NCBI GenBank assembly: GCA_021443625.1
Contig: JABUTP010000030.1
Location: 1 to 10,056, forward strand
Direction of reading: 5' to 3'
Length of the DNA: 10,056 nt
Source of the DNA: Bacteroidales bacterium
GTDB lineage: Bacteria > Bacteroidota > Bacteroidia > Bacteroidales > UBA932
Under the pieces are notes generated by a model, which did no database searches, was not told where the DNA came from, and saw only the letters and a program-made list of their open reading frames with translations. Below are positions 1 to 6,781 of this stretch, piece by piece; within the stretch, counting starts at the first letter, position 1; every line of letters begins with the position of its first letter. A program made the translations under genes and the position numbers.

Positions 1-24
1 GCTGCAGATAAGGAACAAGAGTAA
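1..24 (+). CDS. Possible 3' end of an upstream gene (partial)
   Basis: Frame 1 reads AADKEQE followed by TAA at 22-24, ending 10 bp before the ATG of the methyltransferase gene. The close spacing on the same strand fits the tail of a preceding gene in the same operon. Only seven codons are visible, so no product can be named and the reading could be chance. Confidence 0.28.
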   Translation, partial: AADKEQE

Positions 25-34
25 TTCCGCCCGG

Positions 35-823
35 ATGGAAAGAATCTCCTCATTACAGAACGACCGGATAAAATCCCTGGTGGTGCTGCAGTCCAAGTCG
101 CGCTGCAGGAAGGAATCCGGACTGTTTCCCGTTGAGGGGAGACGCGAGATATCGAACTGTCTTGCGGGAGGATATGCGATAGAATCCCTCTTCTTCTGCC
201 CTGAAATAATCTCTGAAGATGATTTGGCTCCGCTTGCGGCAGCCTGCAACAAGAATTTTGAGGTTTCCCCGGCGGTCTATTCCAAGATTTCGTACCGGGA
301 GGGGACTGAAGGGGTGGTGGCCGTTTTCCACAGCCGTCCGCACCGTCTGGAAGACTTGAACGTTGGGGATACCCCATTCGTGGTGGTGCTGGAGTCGGTG
401 GAGAAGCCGGGCAATCTCGGGGCCATCCTGCGTACGGCGGATGCCGCGGACGTGGCGGCGGTGATAGTATGCGATCCCCTTACCGACCTTTACAATCCCA
501 ATCTTATAAGGGCGAGTATGGGGGGGCTGTTCACCGTCCCCGTTGCGACCTGCACTTCCCGGGAGGCCTGCAACTGGCTCAAGGCACAGGGGATGCAGAT
601 ACTCACAGCGCAACTTCAGGATTCCAGACCGTATTACGACACGGATATGTGCAGACCCACTGCCGTGGTGTTCGGCACGGAGTCCGAAGGACTGACGGAT
701 TTCTGGCGTGCGGAGGCGGATGCCCACATTCTCATTCCGATGCTGGGCAAGCTGGATTCTCTGAACGTGGCCACATCGGTGGCAATTTTGAGCTACGAAG
801 CCGTAAGACAGAAACAATTATAA
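35..823 (+). CDS. SpoU/TrmH-family RNA 2'-O-ribose methyltransferase
   Basis: Predicted cytoplasmic SAM-dependent enzyme that methylates a ribose 2'-hydroxyl in rRNA or tRNA. The 262-residue length is normal for the two-domain RlmB/TsnR-like type. Residues 1-100 look like the substrate-binding N-terminal domain (QNDRIKSL near 8-15, GLFPVEGRREI at 29-39). Residues 114-262 hold the trefoil-knot SPOUT domain: motif 1 KPGNLGAILRTADA (124-137, with conserved Asn127 and Arg133), the NPNLIRASMGGLF stretch (154-166), motif 2 FGTESEGL (213-220), and motif 3 SLNVATSVAIL (242-252, Asn244). The ATG at 35 puts the usual QNxxIK sequence at the N terminus; the frame is open to the window edge, but upstream codons do not resemble the family. 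The target nucleotide cannot be told from sequence, so no symbol is given. It lies 11 bp ahead of the secreted-protein gene, so co-transcription is likely. Confidence 0.93.
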   Translation: MERISSLQNDRIKSLVVLQSKSRCRKESGLFPVEGRREISNCLAGGYAIESLFFCPEIISEDDLAPLAAACNKNFEVSPAVYSKISYREGTEGVVAVFHSRPHRLEDLNVGDTPFVVVLESVEKPGNLGAILRTADAADVAAVIVCDPLTDLYNPNLIRASMGGLFTVPVATCTSREACNWLKAQGMQILTAQLQDSRPYYDTDMCRPTAVVFGTESEGLTDFWRAEADAHILIPMLGKLDSLNVATSVAILSYEAVRQKQL

Positions 824-834
824 CCTTGATAAAT

Positions 835-2730
835 ATGAAGAATAGTGGTTTGATTTGGGCTTTGATGGCCCTTGCGCCGGCGATGCTGTCCGCGCAGGAA
901 GTGGAAACGGAGTTCCGGCTTGCGATTTACCGCAATGCCTCCCAGGCGGAACTGACCGTCGTTGTCCCCGAAGGGGATGATGCGGCAAAGAATGCCGACG
1001 TCTCGATTCTCTCCGAAACCGGCGATGAGGTATGGAGCAAGTCATACGAGCTGGAAGCGGGGACAAACAGCTGTATGGTTGACATAGAGGGGTGGAATGC
1101 GGGCCGATATATGGCCACGATTGTTGCGGGAAGGGATACCTGCCGCCGTATGCTGCGCATAGAGCGGATTCCCGAGGTTCAGATTCCCGAAGGCCCCATC
1201 ACTCTGCGCACTCTCTTCTTCACTCCCGACAATTACCTTTACCGGACGCCCCTCCGCAACCTTGCGGTCAAGGAAACCAGGGCGGAGCTGACGGAGGTGG
1301 GACGCACCCCCAGCGAAGACGGTCTGGCCTTTATGCCCAAAGCAATGTATAGGGCCGAAGACGGCAGTTTTGTGGTACAATGCACCGATTACGAGTGGAA
1401 GCACGGCCTGCTTTACGAATATCCGCGCCCGTACAATATGGGGGCCGCCACTCCTGAGGGGCCTTACAGCAAACTTGACACTCTTCCCCGCGTGGCCGAT
1501 TACGGCATTTATGACGAGTGGAAGGACTACGATATGCATCCTGCCCGCGCCAAGCAGGACAAATACGAAATGTATGACCCCGCAAAGCACGGAACATACC
1601 GTCTGCAGGACGTAAGTTACATACAGCAGCTGGAACCTCACGATTTCGGCTGCGTGCAGGCCGGAACAAGGTCTTACTGGCTGGTGGTTCCCACCTCTTC
1701 GGGAGAGGTCGTTATGCTGAGGGATACCCCCCTGTTTGTGGATATTCCGCTCTACAGCGGGGATGAGTTCGACAACGGATTCACCACCAACGACAATTTC
1801 GGCAATTACTGGTTGAGTGAGGACGGCGGGACTCTCTATCATCTCAGGGGACAGACCGTCCGCAGGTTTGCACCCTACGACGTGCCTTACGATATGGTTC
1901 CCAACAGTCTCCGCATAATGACCGTTTACAGCACCACCGACGGCATAAACTGGGAATATCTCCATTCCATTTCCTGCCCCGGTACCGACAGAACTCCCGG
2001 GGAACAGCATTACGGCTGCAACGTCTATTATATGGAAGATGCGGGGGTATATATCGCCATTCTTGAAACCTTTGACGGAGATGCACAGAGAGCGTTTTTT
2101 GAGATACGCTACAGCCGCGACGGAGTTAATTTCCACGAAATAGAGGAGGGGAGTTATTTTGCCCGCGACGACAATTACGGCAGCTGGGCGTTCGGACAGC
2201 TCTATTGCGAGGGGCAGCCCCAGAAGTTCGGGGACAAACTCTATTTCCTCATCAGCGCCAACCCGATGGACCATACCCAGTTCGAGGGATATTTCCGCAA
2301 ACCCAGGCTCAAGGATGTGACGGCCGACGATTTCCGCAGGGCATTCGCCAACCGGCAGTACGAACGTCTGACCCATTTTGAGAAGGCCGGCGGATGGGAA
2401 GGCATTGCCGCAAACACCCGCGAAGGATATTTCGCCGTGGGACTTGCTTCAATAGGCATTGACCGGTGGTTCGGTCTGGAAGCGGGGCGCCGCGCCGGCT
2501 CCTTCGCCACCCGCGACCTTGCGGGACAGGGCGGCAGGCTAAGTGTCAACGCCGATGTCCGCAAAGGAGGATACGTCAAGGTGAAACTCATATCGGAAAG
2601 CGGCAAGCGCAAGTTCACCCTCAGGGAAAATGCATCAAGGGCGGAAGCCTTCGAACTTCCTTCGGAAGGAACATATTGCCTGAAGGTCAAAATGAAGAAG
2701 GCGAACCTCTATGCCTTCTATCTCAATTAA
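835..2730 (+). CDS. Secreted glycosidase/sialidase-like beta-propeller protein of unknown function
   Basis: A 631-residue exported protein. The ATG at 835 is chosen because it gives a signal peptide: MKNS, a hydrophobic stretch to about residue 17, and a probable cut after Ala20 (LSA/QE). The same frame is open further upstream, but that part runs through the methyltransferase gene and is not coding. Residues 25-110 look like an Ig-like beta-sandwich. Residues about 120-490 are rich in Tyr, Asp and Gly and contain two Asp-box-like turns (STTDGINW at 367-374, SRDGVNF at 427-433), as in glycosidase and sialidase propellers. Residues about 540-631 resemble the small C-terminal beta-sandwich found after such propellers (GLEAGRRAGSF, GGRLSVNADVRKGG). 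No lipobox is seen, so it is probably periplasmic or extracellular. No SusC/SusD, sulfatase or regulator lies nearby. The propeller relation is inference from motifs; substrate and catalytic residues are unknown, and it may be non-catalytic. Confidence 0.85.
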   Translation: MKNSGLIWALMALAPAMLSAQEVETEFRLAIYRNASQAELTVVVPEGDDAAKNADVSILSETGDEVWSKSYELEAGTNSCMVDIEGWNAGRYMATIVAGRDTCRRMLRIERIPEVQIPEGPITLRTLFFTPDNYLYRTPLRNLAVKETRAELTEVGRTPSEDGLAFMPKAMYRAEDGSFVVQCTDYEWKHGLLYEYPRPYNMGAATPEGPYSKLDTLPRVADYGIYDEWKDYDMHPARAKQDKYEMYDPAKHGTYRLQDVSYIQQLEPHDFGCVQAGTRSYWLVVPTSSGEVVMLRDTPLFVDIPLYSGDEFDNGFTTNDNFGNYWLSEDGGTLYHLRGQTVRRFAPYDVPYDMVPNSLRIMTVYSTTDGINWEYLHSISCPGTDRTPGEQHYGCNVYYMEDAGVYIAILETFDGDAQRAFFEIRYSRDGVNFHEIEEGSYFARDDNYGSWAFGQLYCEGQPQKFGDKLYFLISANPMDHTQFEGYFRKPRLKDVTADDFRRAFANRQYERLTHFEKAGGWEGIAANTREGYFAVGLASIGIDRWFGLEAGRRAGSFATRDLAGQGGRLSVNADVRKGGYVKVKLISESGKRKFTLRENASRAEAFELPSEGTYCLKVKMKKANLYAFYLN

Positions 2731-2769
2731 TTCGTATATTAGAAGCTGAATTGAAATAAAAGTAGTATT

Positions 2770-3300
2770 ATGGCAGCATTGAATAAAGTATTGCTCATTG
2801 GCAATGTGGGCCGCGACCCCGAAATCCGCGACCTTGAATCGGGCGCGGCAGTGGCCACCTTCACCCTTGCAACAACAGAGGTCTTCCGCGACCAGAACGG
2901 CGGAACCCGCGAGCAGACCGAATGGCACAACATCGTGGCGTGGCGCCGTCTGGCTGAACTTTCCCGCAACTATATCCGCAAGGGCTCCCAGATTTATGTG
3001 GAGGGCAGATTGCGCAGCCGCTCCTGGGACGGTCAGGACGGACAGAAGCGTTATATCACGGAGATTGTGGCAGATGTCATCCAACTTCTCGGACGCAGGG
3101 ACGGACAGGGGGGACAACCCGGTCAGGGAATGCCTTCCGACACCTATTCTGCAGCTCCCACTTACCAGTCTGCCGGCCGTCCTGCAACTCCAGCACCGGC
3201 TGCACAGGTTCCTCCGCAGGCAACCCCGGCTCCGGCACCCGCTGCAGCCCAGCCTATGCCTGGAAACAATTCGGAAGAAATCGACGACCTGCCGTTCTAA
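2770..3300 (+). CDS. ssb: Single-stranded DNA-binding protein SSB
   Basis: Coats single-stranded DNA during replication, repair and recombination and recruits partner proteins through its C-terminal tip. The 176-residue protein has the bacterial OB-fold at 1-110: NKVLLIGNVGRDPEIR (5-20), EWHNIVAWRRLAE (51-63) with the DNA-stacking tryptophans, GSQIYVEGRLRSRSW (72-86). A flexible Gly/Gln/Pro/Ala-rich linker follows (about 111-168), then the canonical acidic tip IDDLPF (171-176). Length and layout match a normal homotetrameric SSB. The 39-bp leader after the secreted-protein gene is A/T-rich, with no exact TAnnTTTG box, so the gene may share the upstream transcript. It ends 15 bp from the convergent WbqC-family gene, with no clear terminator between them. 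Confidence 0.97.
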   Translation: MAALNKVLLIGNVGRDPEIRDLESGAAVATFTLATTEVFRDQNGGTREQTEWHNIVAWRRLAELSRNYIRKGSQIYVEGRLRSRSWDGQDGQKRYITEIVADVIQLLGRRDGQGGQPGQGMPSDTYSAAPTYQSAGRPATPAPAAQVPPQATPAPAPAAAQPMPGNNSEEIDDLPF

Positions 3301-3315
3301 GAAGCTGACGGTTCC

Positions 3316-3954
3316 TTACAAGTAGTCTGCCGACTCCGGACCTTCGTGGAATACCAGGTCGAGGATGGACAGGTTGGGGATAAATCCAGCCCTGTCGGAA
3401 AAGACCTGATAATAGGGTTTGTCGGAAACATGCCTCTCGTAGAGCGAGGGGCATTTTCTTTTGGGATGAATGGCACCTCTGAGGTCTTCTCCCCGCCACT
3501 CTGCACAGAATTCGGAGGTGGACTCCACCGGAGTGGAAATTCCCAGCACCGAAATCAGATGTCGGGTCAGGTCCATATTGAGATCAAACAGATACTTGTG
3601 TCCTTGATGGAGCAGCCTTTCAATGTCGTCCCAATAGTACATAAAGAAGGGCGAGGCACCATAGGCCGATTTGATGGCTATGGTGTGCCGGTGGAGCCAC
3701 GGATGGGTGTAGTCTATCCGGATGTCCCTGATGAGTTTCGACGGCCCGTGGCACACCGGAACCTGCAAAGTTTCCCTCCCGCCGGCGGCATAGATGTGAC
3801 AGCGGGTGCGGTAAGATTGCTTAAGGTAGGATTCTTCACCCTCCACCCAGGCCGTGCGGGCGTGGGCAATGGCCGAAAAGTATTCTATTGGTGGAAAATA
3901 GGCGGTTGAGAGCAATATCTCGCCGCCGTTCTGTATGCTACCGGCAGATTCCAC
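3316..3954 (-). CDS. WbqC-family protein
   Basis: A 212-residue protein of the WbqC-like family, which is common in Bacteroidota and often found near surface polysaccharide genes; its biochemical role is not established. Conserved stretches visible are LLSTAYFPPIEYF (14-26), YLKQSYRTRCHIY (43-55), LQVPVCHGPSK (63-73), IRDIRIDY (75-82), SAYGASPFFMYYWDD (96-110) and the C-terminal block KPYYQVF to FIPNLSILDLVFHEGPES (179-208). No signal peptide is seen, so it is probably cytoplasmic. The reading with a GTG start at 3954 overlaps the end of lpxA by 17 bp. A TTG at 3915 would begin just before LLSTAYFPP, where relatives tend to start, and would leave a 22-bp gap; the true start is uncertain. As last gene of the lipid A cluster it may serve envelope polysaccharide or LPS synthesis, which is inference from position. 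Confidence 0.86.
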   Translation of the reverse strand: MESAGSIQNGGEILLSTAYFPPIEYFSAIAHARTAWVEGEESYLKQSYRTRCHIYAAGGRETLQVPVCHGPSKLIRDIRIDYTHPWLHRHTIAIKSAYGASPFFMYYWDDIERLLHQGHKYLFDLNMDLTRHLISVLGISTPVESTSEFCAEWRGEDLRGAIHPKRKCPSLYERHVSDKPYYQVFSDRAGFIPNLSILDLVFHEGPESADYL

Positions 3955-4714
3955 GCTTGGAGTTGCGGATAAAGGAGGAAATCACCTTGGCGTGTTTGCT
4001 CTCGGGGAACAGCTGGTCTATGATGCGGAGGGCGTCGGAGATGTTCTTGTCATCTTCGTAGATAATCTTGTAGATGTTTTTGATTTCCTCAATCTCTTCA
4101 ACCGAGAAACCCCTGCGGCGGAGTCCCACGATGTTGATGCCTTCGTATGAGATGGGGTTACGGGCTGCCAGAATGTAGGGGGGAACATCCTTGCTGACAC
4201 CTGTGGCTCCGCCCACCATCGCGTGGGTGCCGATGCGGGAGAACTGATGAACCATAGTGCCTCCGCCGATGATGGCCCAATCGTCGATGTCGGTTTCCCC
4301 GGCAACGCCAACGTGGCTTACCACAATGCAGTGGTCGCCTACGCGGCAGTCGTGGGCTATGTGGGCGTATGACATTATGAGGCAGTGGCTGCCTATCTTT
4401 GTAAGAAATCTGCCGCTGGCGGCGGTTCCCCTGTTGATGGTGGCGCATTCGCGGATGACGGTATAGTCGCCCACCTCGACGTGGGTAATCTCCCCGTCAA
4501 ATTTCAAATCCTGCGGGACGGCCCCGATCACTGCTCCGGGAAAGACCTGGCAGCCTTTGCCGAGTTTGACATAGTCATATATGGTGGCGTGGGGTCCGAT
4601 GACGCAGTCGTCACCTATTTCAACATTCTCGGCTATATAGCAGAAAGGTTCAATCTTGACGTTCTTGCCTATTTTTGCGTTGGGATGGATGTATGATCCG
4701 TTGATAAGTTCCAT
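3938..4714 (-). CDS. lpxA: UDP-N-acetylglucosamine acyltransferase LpxA
   Basis: Catalyses the first step of lipid A synthesis, moving a 3-hydroxyacyl chain from acyl carrier protein to the 3-hydroxyl of UDP-GlcNAc in the cytoplasm. The protein has 258 residues (E. coli LpxA 262). Residues 1-185 form the left-handed beta-helix with hexapeptide repeats such as AKIGKN and VEIGDD. The catalytic histidine is His121 in AHIAHDCRVGD, matching E. coli His125. Gly169 in AMVGGATGV sits where E. coli has Gly173, the residue setting acyl-chain length, which is compatible with a long chain. GLRRRGFS (197-204) opens the helical C-terminal domain. The gene follows lpxC by 19 bp on the same strand and its end probably overlaps the WbqC-family gene. 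Confidence 0.97.
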   Translation of the reverse strand: MELINGSYIHPNAKIGKNVKIEPFCYIAENVEIGDDCVIGPHATIYDYVKLGKGCQVFPGAVIGAVPQDLKFDGEITHVEVGDYTVIRECATINRGTAASGRFLTKIGSHCLIMSYAHIAHDCRVGDHCIVVSHVGVAGETDIDDWAIIGGGTMVHQFSRIGTHAMVGGATGVSKDVPPYILAARNPISYEGINIVGLRRRGFSVEEIEEIKNIYKIIYEDDKNISDALRIIDQLFPESKHAKVISSFIRNSKRGICR

Positions 4715-4733
4715 GGTGGTTCAAATTAGAGTT

Positions 4734-5639
4734 TTATGAAAGCTCAAGCAGCATCCGGCATGCCGTGGTATTTATCCGATGCCCTGTCTTGTGAGCAATG
4801 ATTGTGCCATTTATCGGGGCTCCTGCCAAAGCGAAGTCTCCAAGGATGTCGAGCATTTTATGACGTACAATCTCGTTTTCAAAGTGCAGTTTCAGGTTGT
4901 TGAGGTAGCCCTCGTGGACATCCAGTTCAACGTCTTCCACCCCGAACAGGGCTTTGAGCGACTGCAGCCGCTCTTTTTCGACGGGGTGTTCCACGATTAC
5001 TATTGCGTTCTGCATGTCGCCGCCTTTGATGAGACCGTTTGCCGCAAGGTATTCGAGTTCGTGCAGGAAACAGAAAGTCCGGCAAGGGGCAATCTCCGAT
5101 GCGTAATCTATTGCAGAGTCGTATTTGAATTTCTGGACGCCCAACACCCGCGAGTTGAAGTCGCAGGTCAGGTCTATCGTCAGATGATCTGAAGGGAGAA
5201 TGGTAATCTCGCCGTCGCTGTCGGGGTCCTTGTAGTGGAAGGGCTCTTTTACCGTCAGGCAGGCCCTTTCGCTCTCCTGCTGCACAATCCCCGCTTTTTC
5301 AAATGCCTTGACATAGGGAAGCGAACTGCCGTCAAGAATGGGGACTTCCACCGAATCAATCTCGACCAGCATATTGTCGATGCCCATCCCGAAGGCGGCA
5401 GACATAAGATGCTCTATGGTCATGATGTCCGCTCCGTTTTCGGAGAGGGTGGTGCTGCGTGCAGTTGAGGATACATTGGTGGCCAGCGCCCTTATGCGGG
5501 CCTCCTGTCCGATGTCGGTGCGGTGGAATACGATGCCGGTGCCGGTGCTGGCGGGATGCAGTGTCATAGTGGCAGTCCTGCCGCTATGAAGCCCTTTTCC
5601 CGAAAATGTTATGCTGTTTCTTAGTGTGTGCTGTTTCAT
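4734..5639 (-). CDS. lpxC: UDP-3-O-acyl-N-acetylglucosamine deacetylase LpxC, monofunctional (no FabZ domain)
   Basis: Zinc-dependent deacetylase for the committed step of lipid A synthesis, cytoplasmic. All key residues are present: Glu76 and His77 in TIEHL, His260 and Asp264 in RHKMLDILGD (zinc ligands with His77), and His287 in KTGHRIN, matching E. coli Glu78/His79, His238, Asp242 and His265. PILDGSSLPY (100-109) and APCRTFCFLHELEYL (184-198) are conserved. A segment of about 24 extra residues before RHKML (within 218-253, ending GYLNNLKLHF) is of the Bacteroidota type. Those enzymes usually continue into a FabZ dehydratase domain, to about 460 residues; this one stops at residue 301 with TAA, 19 bp before lpxA, so the fusion partner is absent. 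The ATG overlaps the lpxD stop as ATGA, which suggests translational coupling. Confidence 0.96.
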   Translation of the reverse strand: MKQHTLRNSITFSGKGLHSGRTATMTLHPASTGTGIVFHRTDIGQEARIRALATNVSSTARSTTLSENGADIMTIEHLMSAAFGMGIDNMLVEIDSVEVPILDGSSLPYVKAFEKAGIVQQESERACLTVKEPFHYKDPDSDGEITILPSDHLTIDLTCDFNSRVLGVQKFKYDSAIDYASEIAPCRTFCFLHELEYLAANGLIKGGDMQNAIVIVEHPVEKERLQSLKALFGVEDVELDVHEGYLNNLKLHFENEIVRHKMLDILGDFALAGAPINGTIIAHKTGHRINTTACRMLLELS

Positions 5640-6646
5640 TTGGTGGTTGTGCTTGTGCCGTTTTTCTTGAAATTGGCATAGGCGCGCATATACTGCATAT
5701 ATTCAAGGGCGGGGTTTCCCATCCAGGTTTTACCCTCCTCCTTGATGTTGTGAGCTATTACCGTCTTGGCGGCGGCTGTGGATTTGGGAGCCACGGTGAT
5801 GTGGCCGCCGATGCCGACCTGTCCGCCGAAGACGCAGTTGTGACCGATGTGTGCCGAGCCGGCGATTCCGGTCTGACCGGCCATTACGCAGTTCTCTCCT
5901 ATTTCTACATTGTGGGCCACCATTACCAGGTCGTCAAGTTTGGTGCCCTTGTGGACGATGGTCGAGCCCATAGCGGCCCTGTCAACGCAGGTGTTGGCGC
6001 CGATTTCAACATCGTCTTCAATGACGACGTTTCCGGTTTGCTGTATTTTTTTGTACGTGCCGTCCTCGCGGGGTGCAAAACCGAATCCGTCAGCCCCGAT
6101 GACACAGCCGGCATGGAGGATGCAGTTGTTGCCTATGACACAGTCCTGATATATCTTGGCACCGGAGTATATGGTGACACCGTCGCCGATGGTTACGTTG
6201 CGCCCGATATAGACGTGGGGGTAAATCTGGCAGTCCGCCCCGATTCTGGCCCCTTTGTCAATGTAGGCATAGGGCCCTACCCAGGTGTGGCGTCCCACTT
6301 TGCCCCTGATGGTGTTGCGGCAGAATGTCCGGGTGAGCCAGTTGCCCGTTCTGCGCCGGCGCTTCATTTCCGAGAACCAGTCCAGCAGCTCGGCTACGGC
6401 CTGATATGCGTCATCCACGCGGACCATGGTGGCCGGAACGGGCTTCTGGGGCACAAAACTCTTGTTGACCAGAATTATTGCAGCCTTGGACGTATAGACG
6501 TAGTTTTCGTATTTGGGGTTGGCAAAGAAACAAATGCTGTCGGACTTCGCATATTCGATGCGGGCCGGGGTCTGGGCGGTTGCAGCGGGGTTTCCCTCCA
6601 CCGTACCGTTCATCCTTTCGGCAATTTCCTGGGCTGTTACTTTCAT
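5636..6646 (-). CDS. lpxD: UDP-3-O-acylglucosamine N-acyltransferase LpxD
   Basis: Transfers the second 3-hydroxyacyl chain, to the 2-amino group of UDP-3-O-acyl-glucosamine, after LpxC. The 336-residue protein has an N-terminal uridine-binding domain (1-95; ICFFANPKYENYVYTSKAAI at 38-57) and a left-handed beta-helix from about residue 115 to 300 with hexapeptide repeats (IYPHVYIGRNVTIGDG). GADGFGFAP (184-192) is conserved, and the probable catalytic base is His245 in VAHNVEIGE, matching E. coli His239. The frame stays open 23 codons further upstream, but that stretch overlaps the promoter region, and MKVTAQEIAE matches the normal family N terminus, so the ATG at 6646 is chosen. The hinge between domains (KRRRRTGNWLTRTFCR, 95-110) is unusually basic. 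It is the first gene of the lipid A cluster, and its stop overlaps the lpxC start by 4 bp. Confidence 0.96.
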   Translation of the reverse strand: MKVTAQEIAERMNGTVEGNPAATAQTPARIEYAKSDSICFFANPKYENYVYTSKAAIILVNKSFVPQKPVPATMVRVDDAYQAVAELLDWFSEMKRRRRTGNWLTRTFCRNTIRGKVGRHTWVGPYAYIDKGARIGADCQIYPHVYIGRNVTIGDGVTIYSGAKIYQDCVIGNNCILHAGCVIGADGFGFAPREDGTYKKIQQTGNVVIEDDVEIGANTCVDRAAMGSTIVHKGTKLDDLVMVAHNVEIGENCVMAGQTGIAGSAHIGHNCVFGGQVGIGGHITVAPKSTAAAKTVIAHNIKEEGKTWMGNPALEYMQYMRAYANFKKNGTSTTTK

Positions 6647-6677
6647 GGTGTGACTGATTTGGACTGGTTTAATCCGA

Positions 6678-6685
6678 CAAAGATA
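6678..6685 (-). promoter_or_regulatory. Candidate Bacteroidota-type -7 box for the lpxD operon
   Basis: The minus strand reads TATCTTTG, an exact match to the Bacteroidota -7 consensus TAnnTTTG, about 31 bp before the lpxD ATG at 6646. Transcription would begin around 6670-6674 and leave a leader of about 25 nt. The -33 element is weak: a TTTT at 6704-6707 lies 18 bp upstream instead of TTTG. A run of nine A lies between the two. Confidence 0.6.
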
Positions 6686-6708
6686 ATCTTTTTTTTTATT
6701 CTGAAAAG

Positions 6709-6740
6709 TTTGCACAATAAATTACAAATCACTACTTTTG
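6709..6740 (+). promoter_or_regulatory. Bacteroidota-type promoter for rimP-nusA-infB
   Basis: TTTG at 6709-6712 (the -33 box) and TACTTTTG at 6733-6740 (an exact TAnnTTTG -7 box) are 20 bp apart, the spacing known for the Bacteroidota primary sigma factor. Transcription is predicted to begin near 6744-6746, giving a leader of about 37 nt before the rimP ATG. The upstream half lies against the divergent lpxD promoter. Confidence 0.75.
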
Positions 6741-6750
6741 CGCCCGAATG

Positions 6751-6773
6751 GAGGGGCTCAGGTTGGGCTCCTC
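6751..6773 (+). promoter_or_regulatory. Hairpin in the rimP leader
   Basis: GAGGGGCTCA (6751-6760) pairs with TGGGCTCCTC (6764-6773) around a GGT loop: 10 contiguous base pairs, two of them G-U wobbles. It starts a few nucleotides after the predicted transcription start and ends 8 nt before the rimP ATG. Only three T follow it, so it is a poor intrinsic terminator; a role in translation control or mRNA stability is inference. Confidence 0.5.
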
Positions 6774-6781
6774 TTTACGTA

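Noticed and set aside
821..828. TAACCTTG just before the secreted-protein gene, a 7-of-8 match to the -7 consensus
   Set aside because: The nearest TTTG (787-790) is 30 bp upstream, too far for a -33 box, and the site overlaps the preceding stop codon.
1042..2376. Open frame of 444 codons on the minus strand opposite the secreted-protein gene
   Set aside because: It has no recognisable motif and lies fully antisense to a gene with a signal peptide and domain-like sequence. High G+C at third positions makes such shadow frames common.
3300..3350. Possible bidirectional terminator between ssb and the WbqC-family gene
   Set aside because: Only 4-bp stems such as AGTC/GACT are visible, with no U-tract in either direction; too weak to call.
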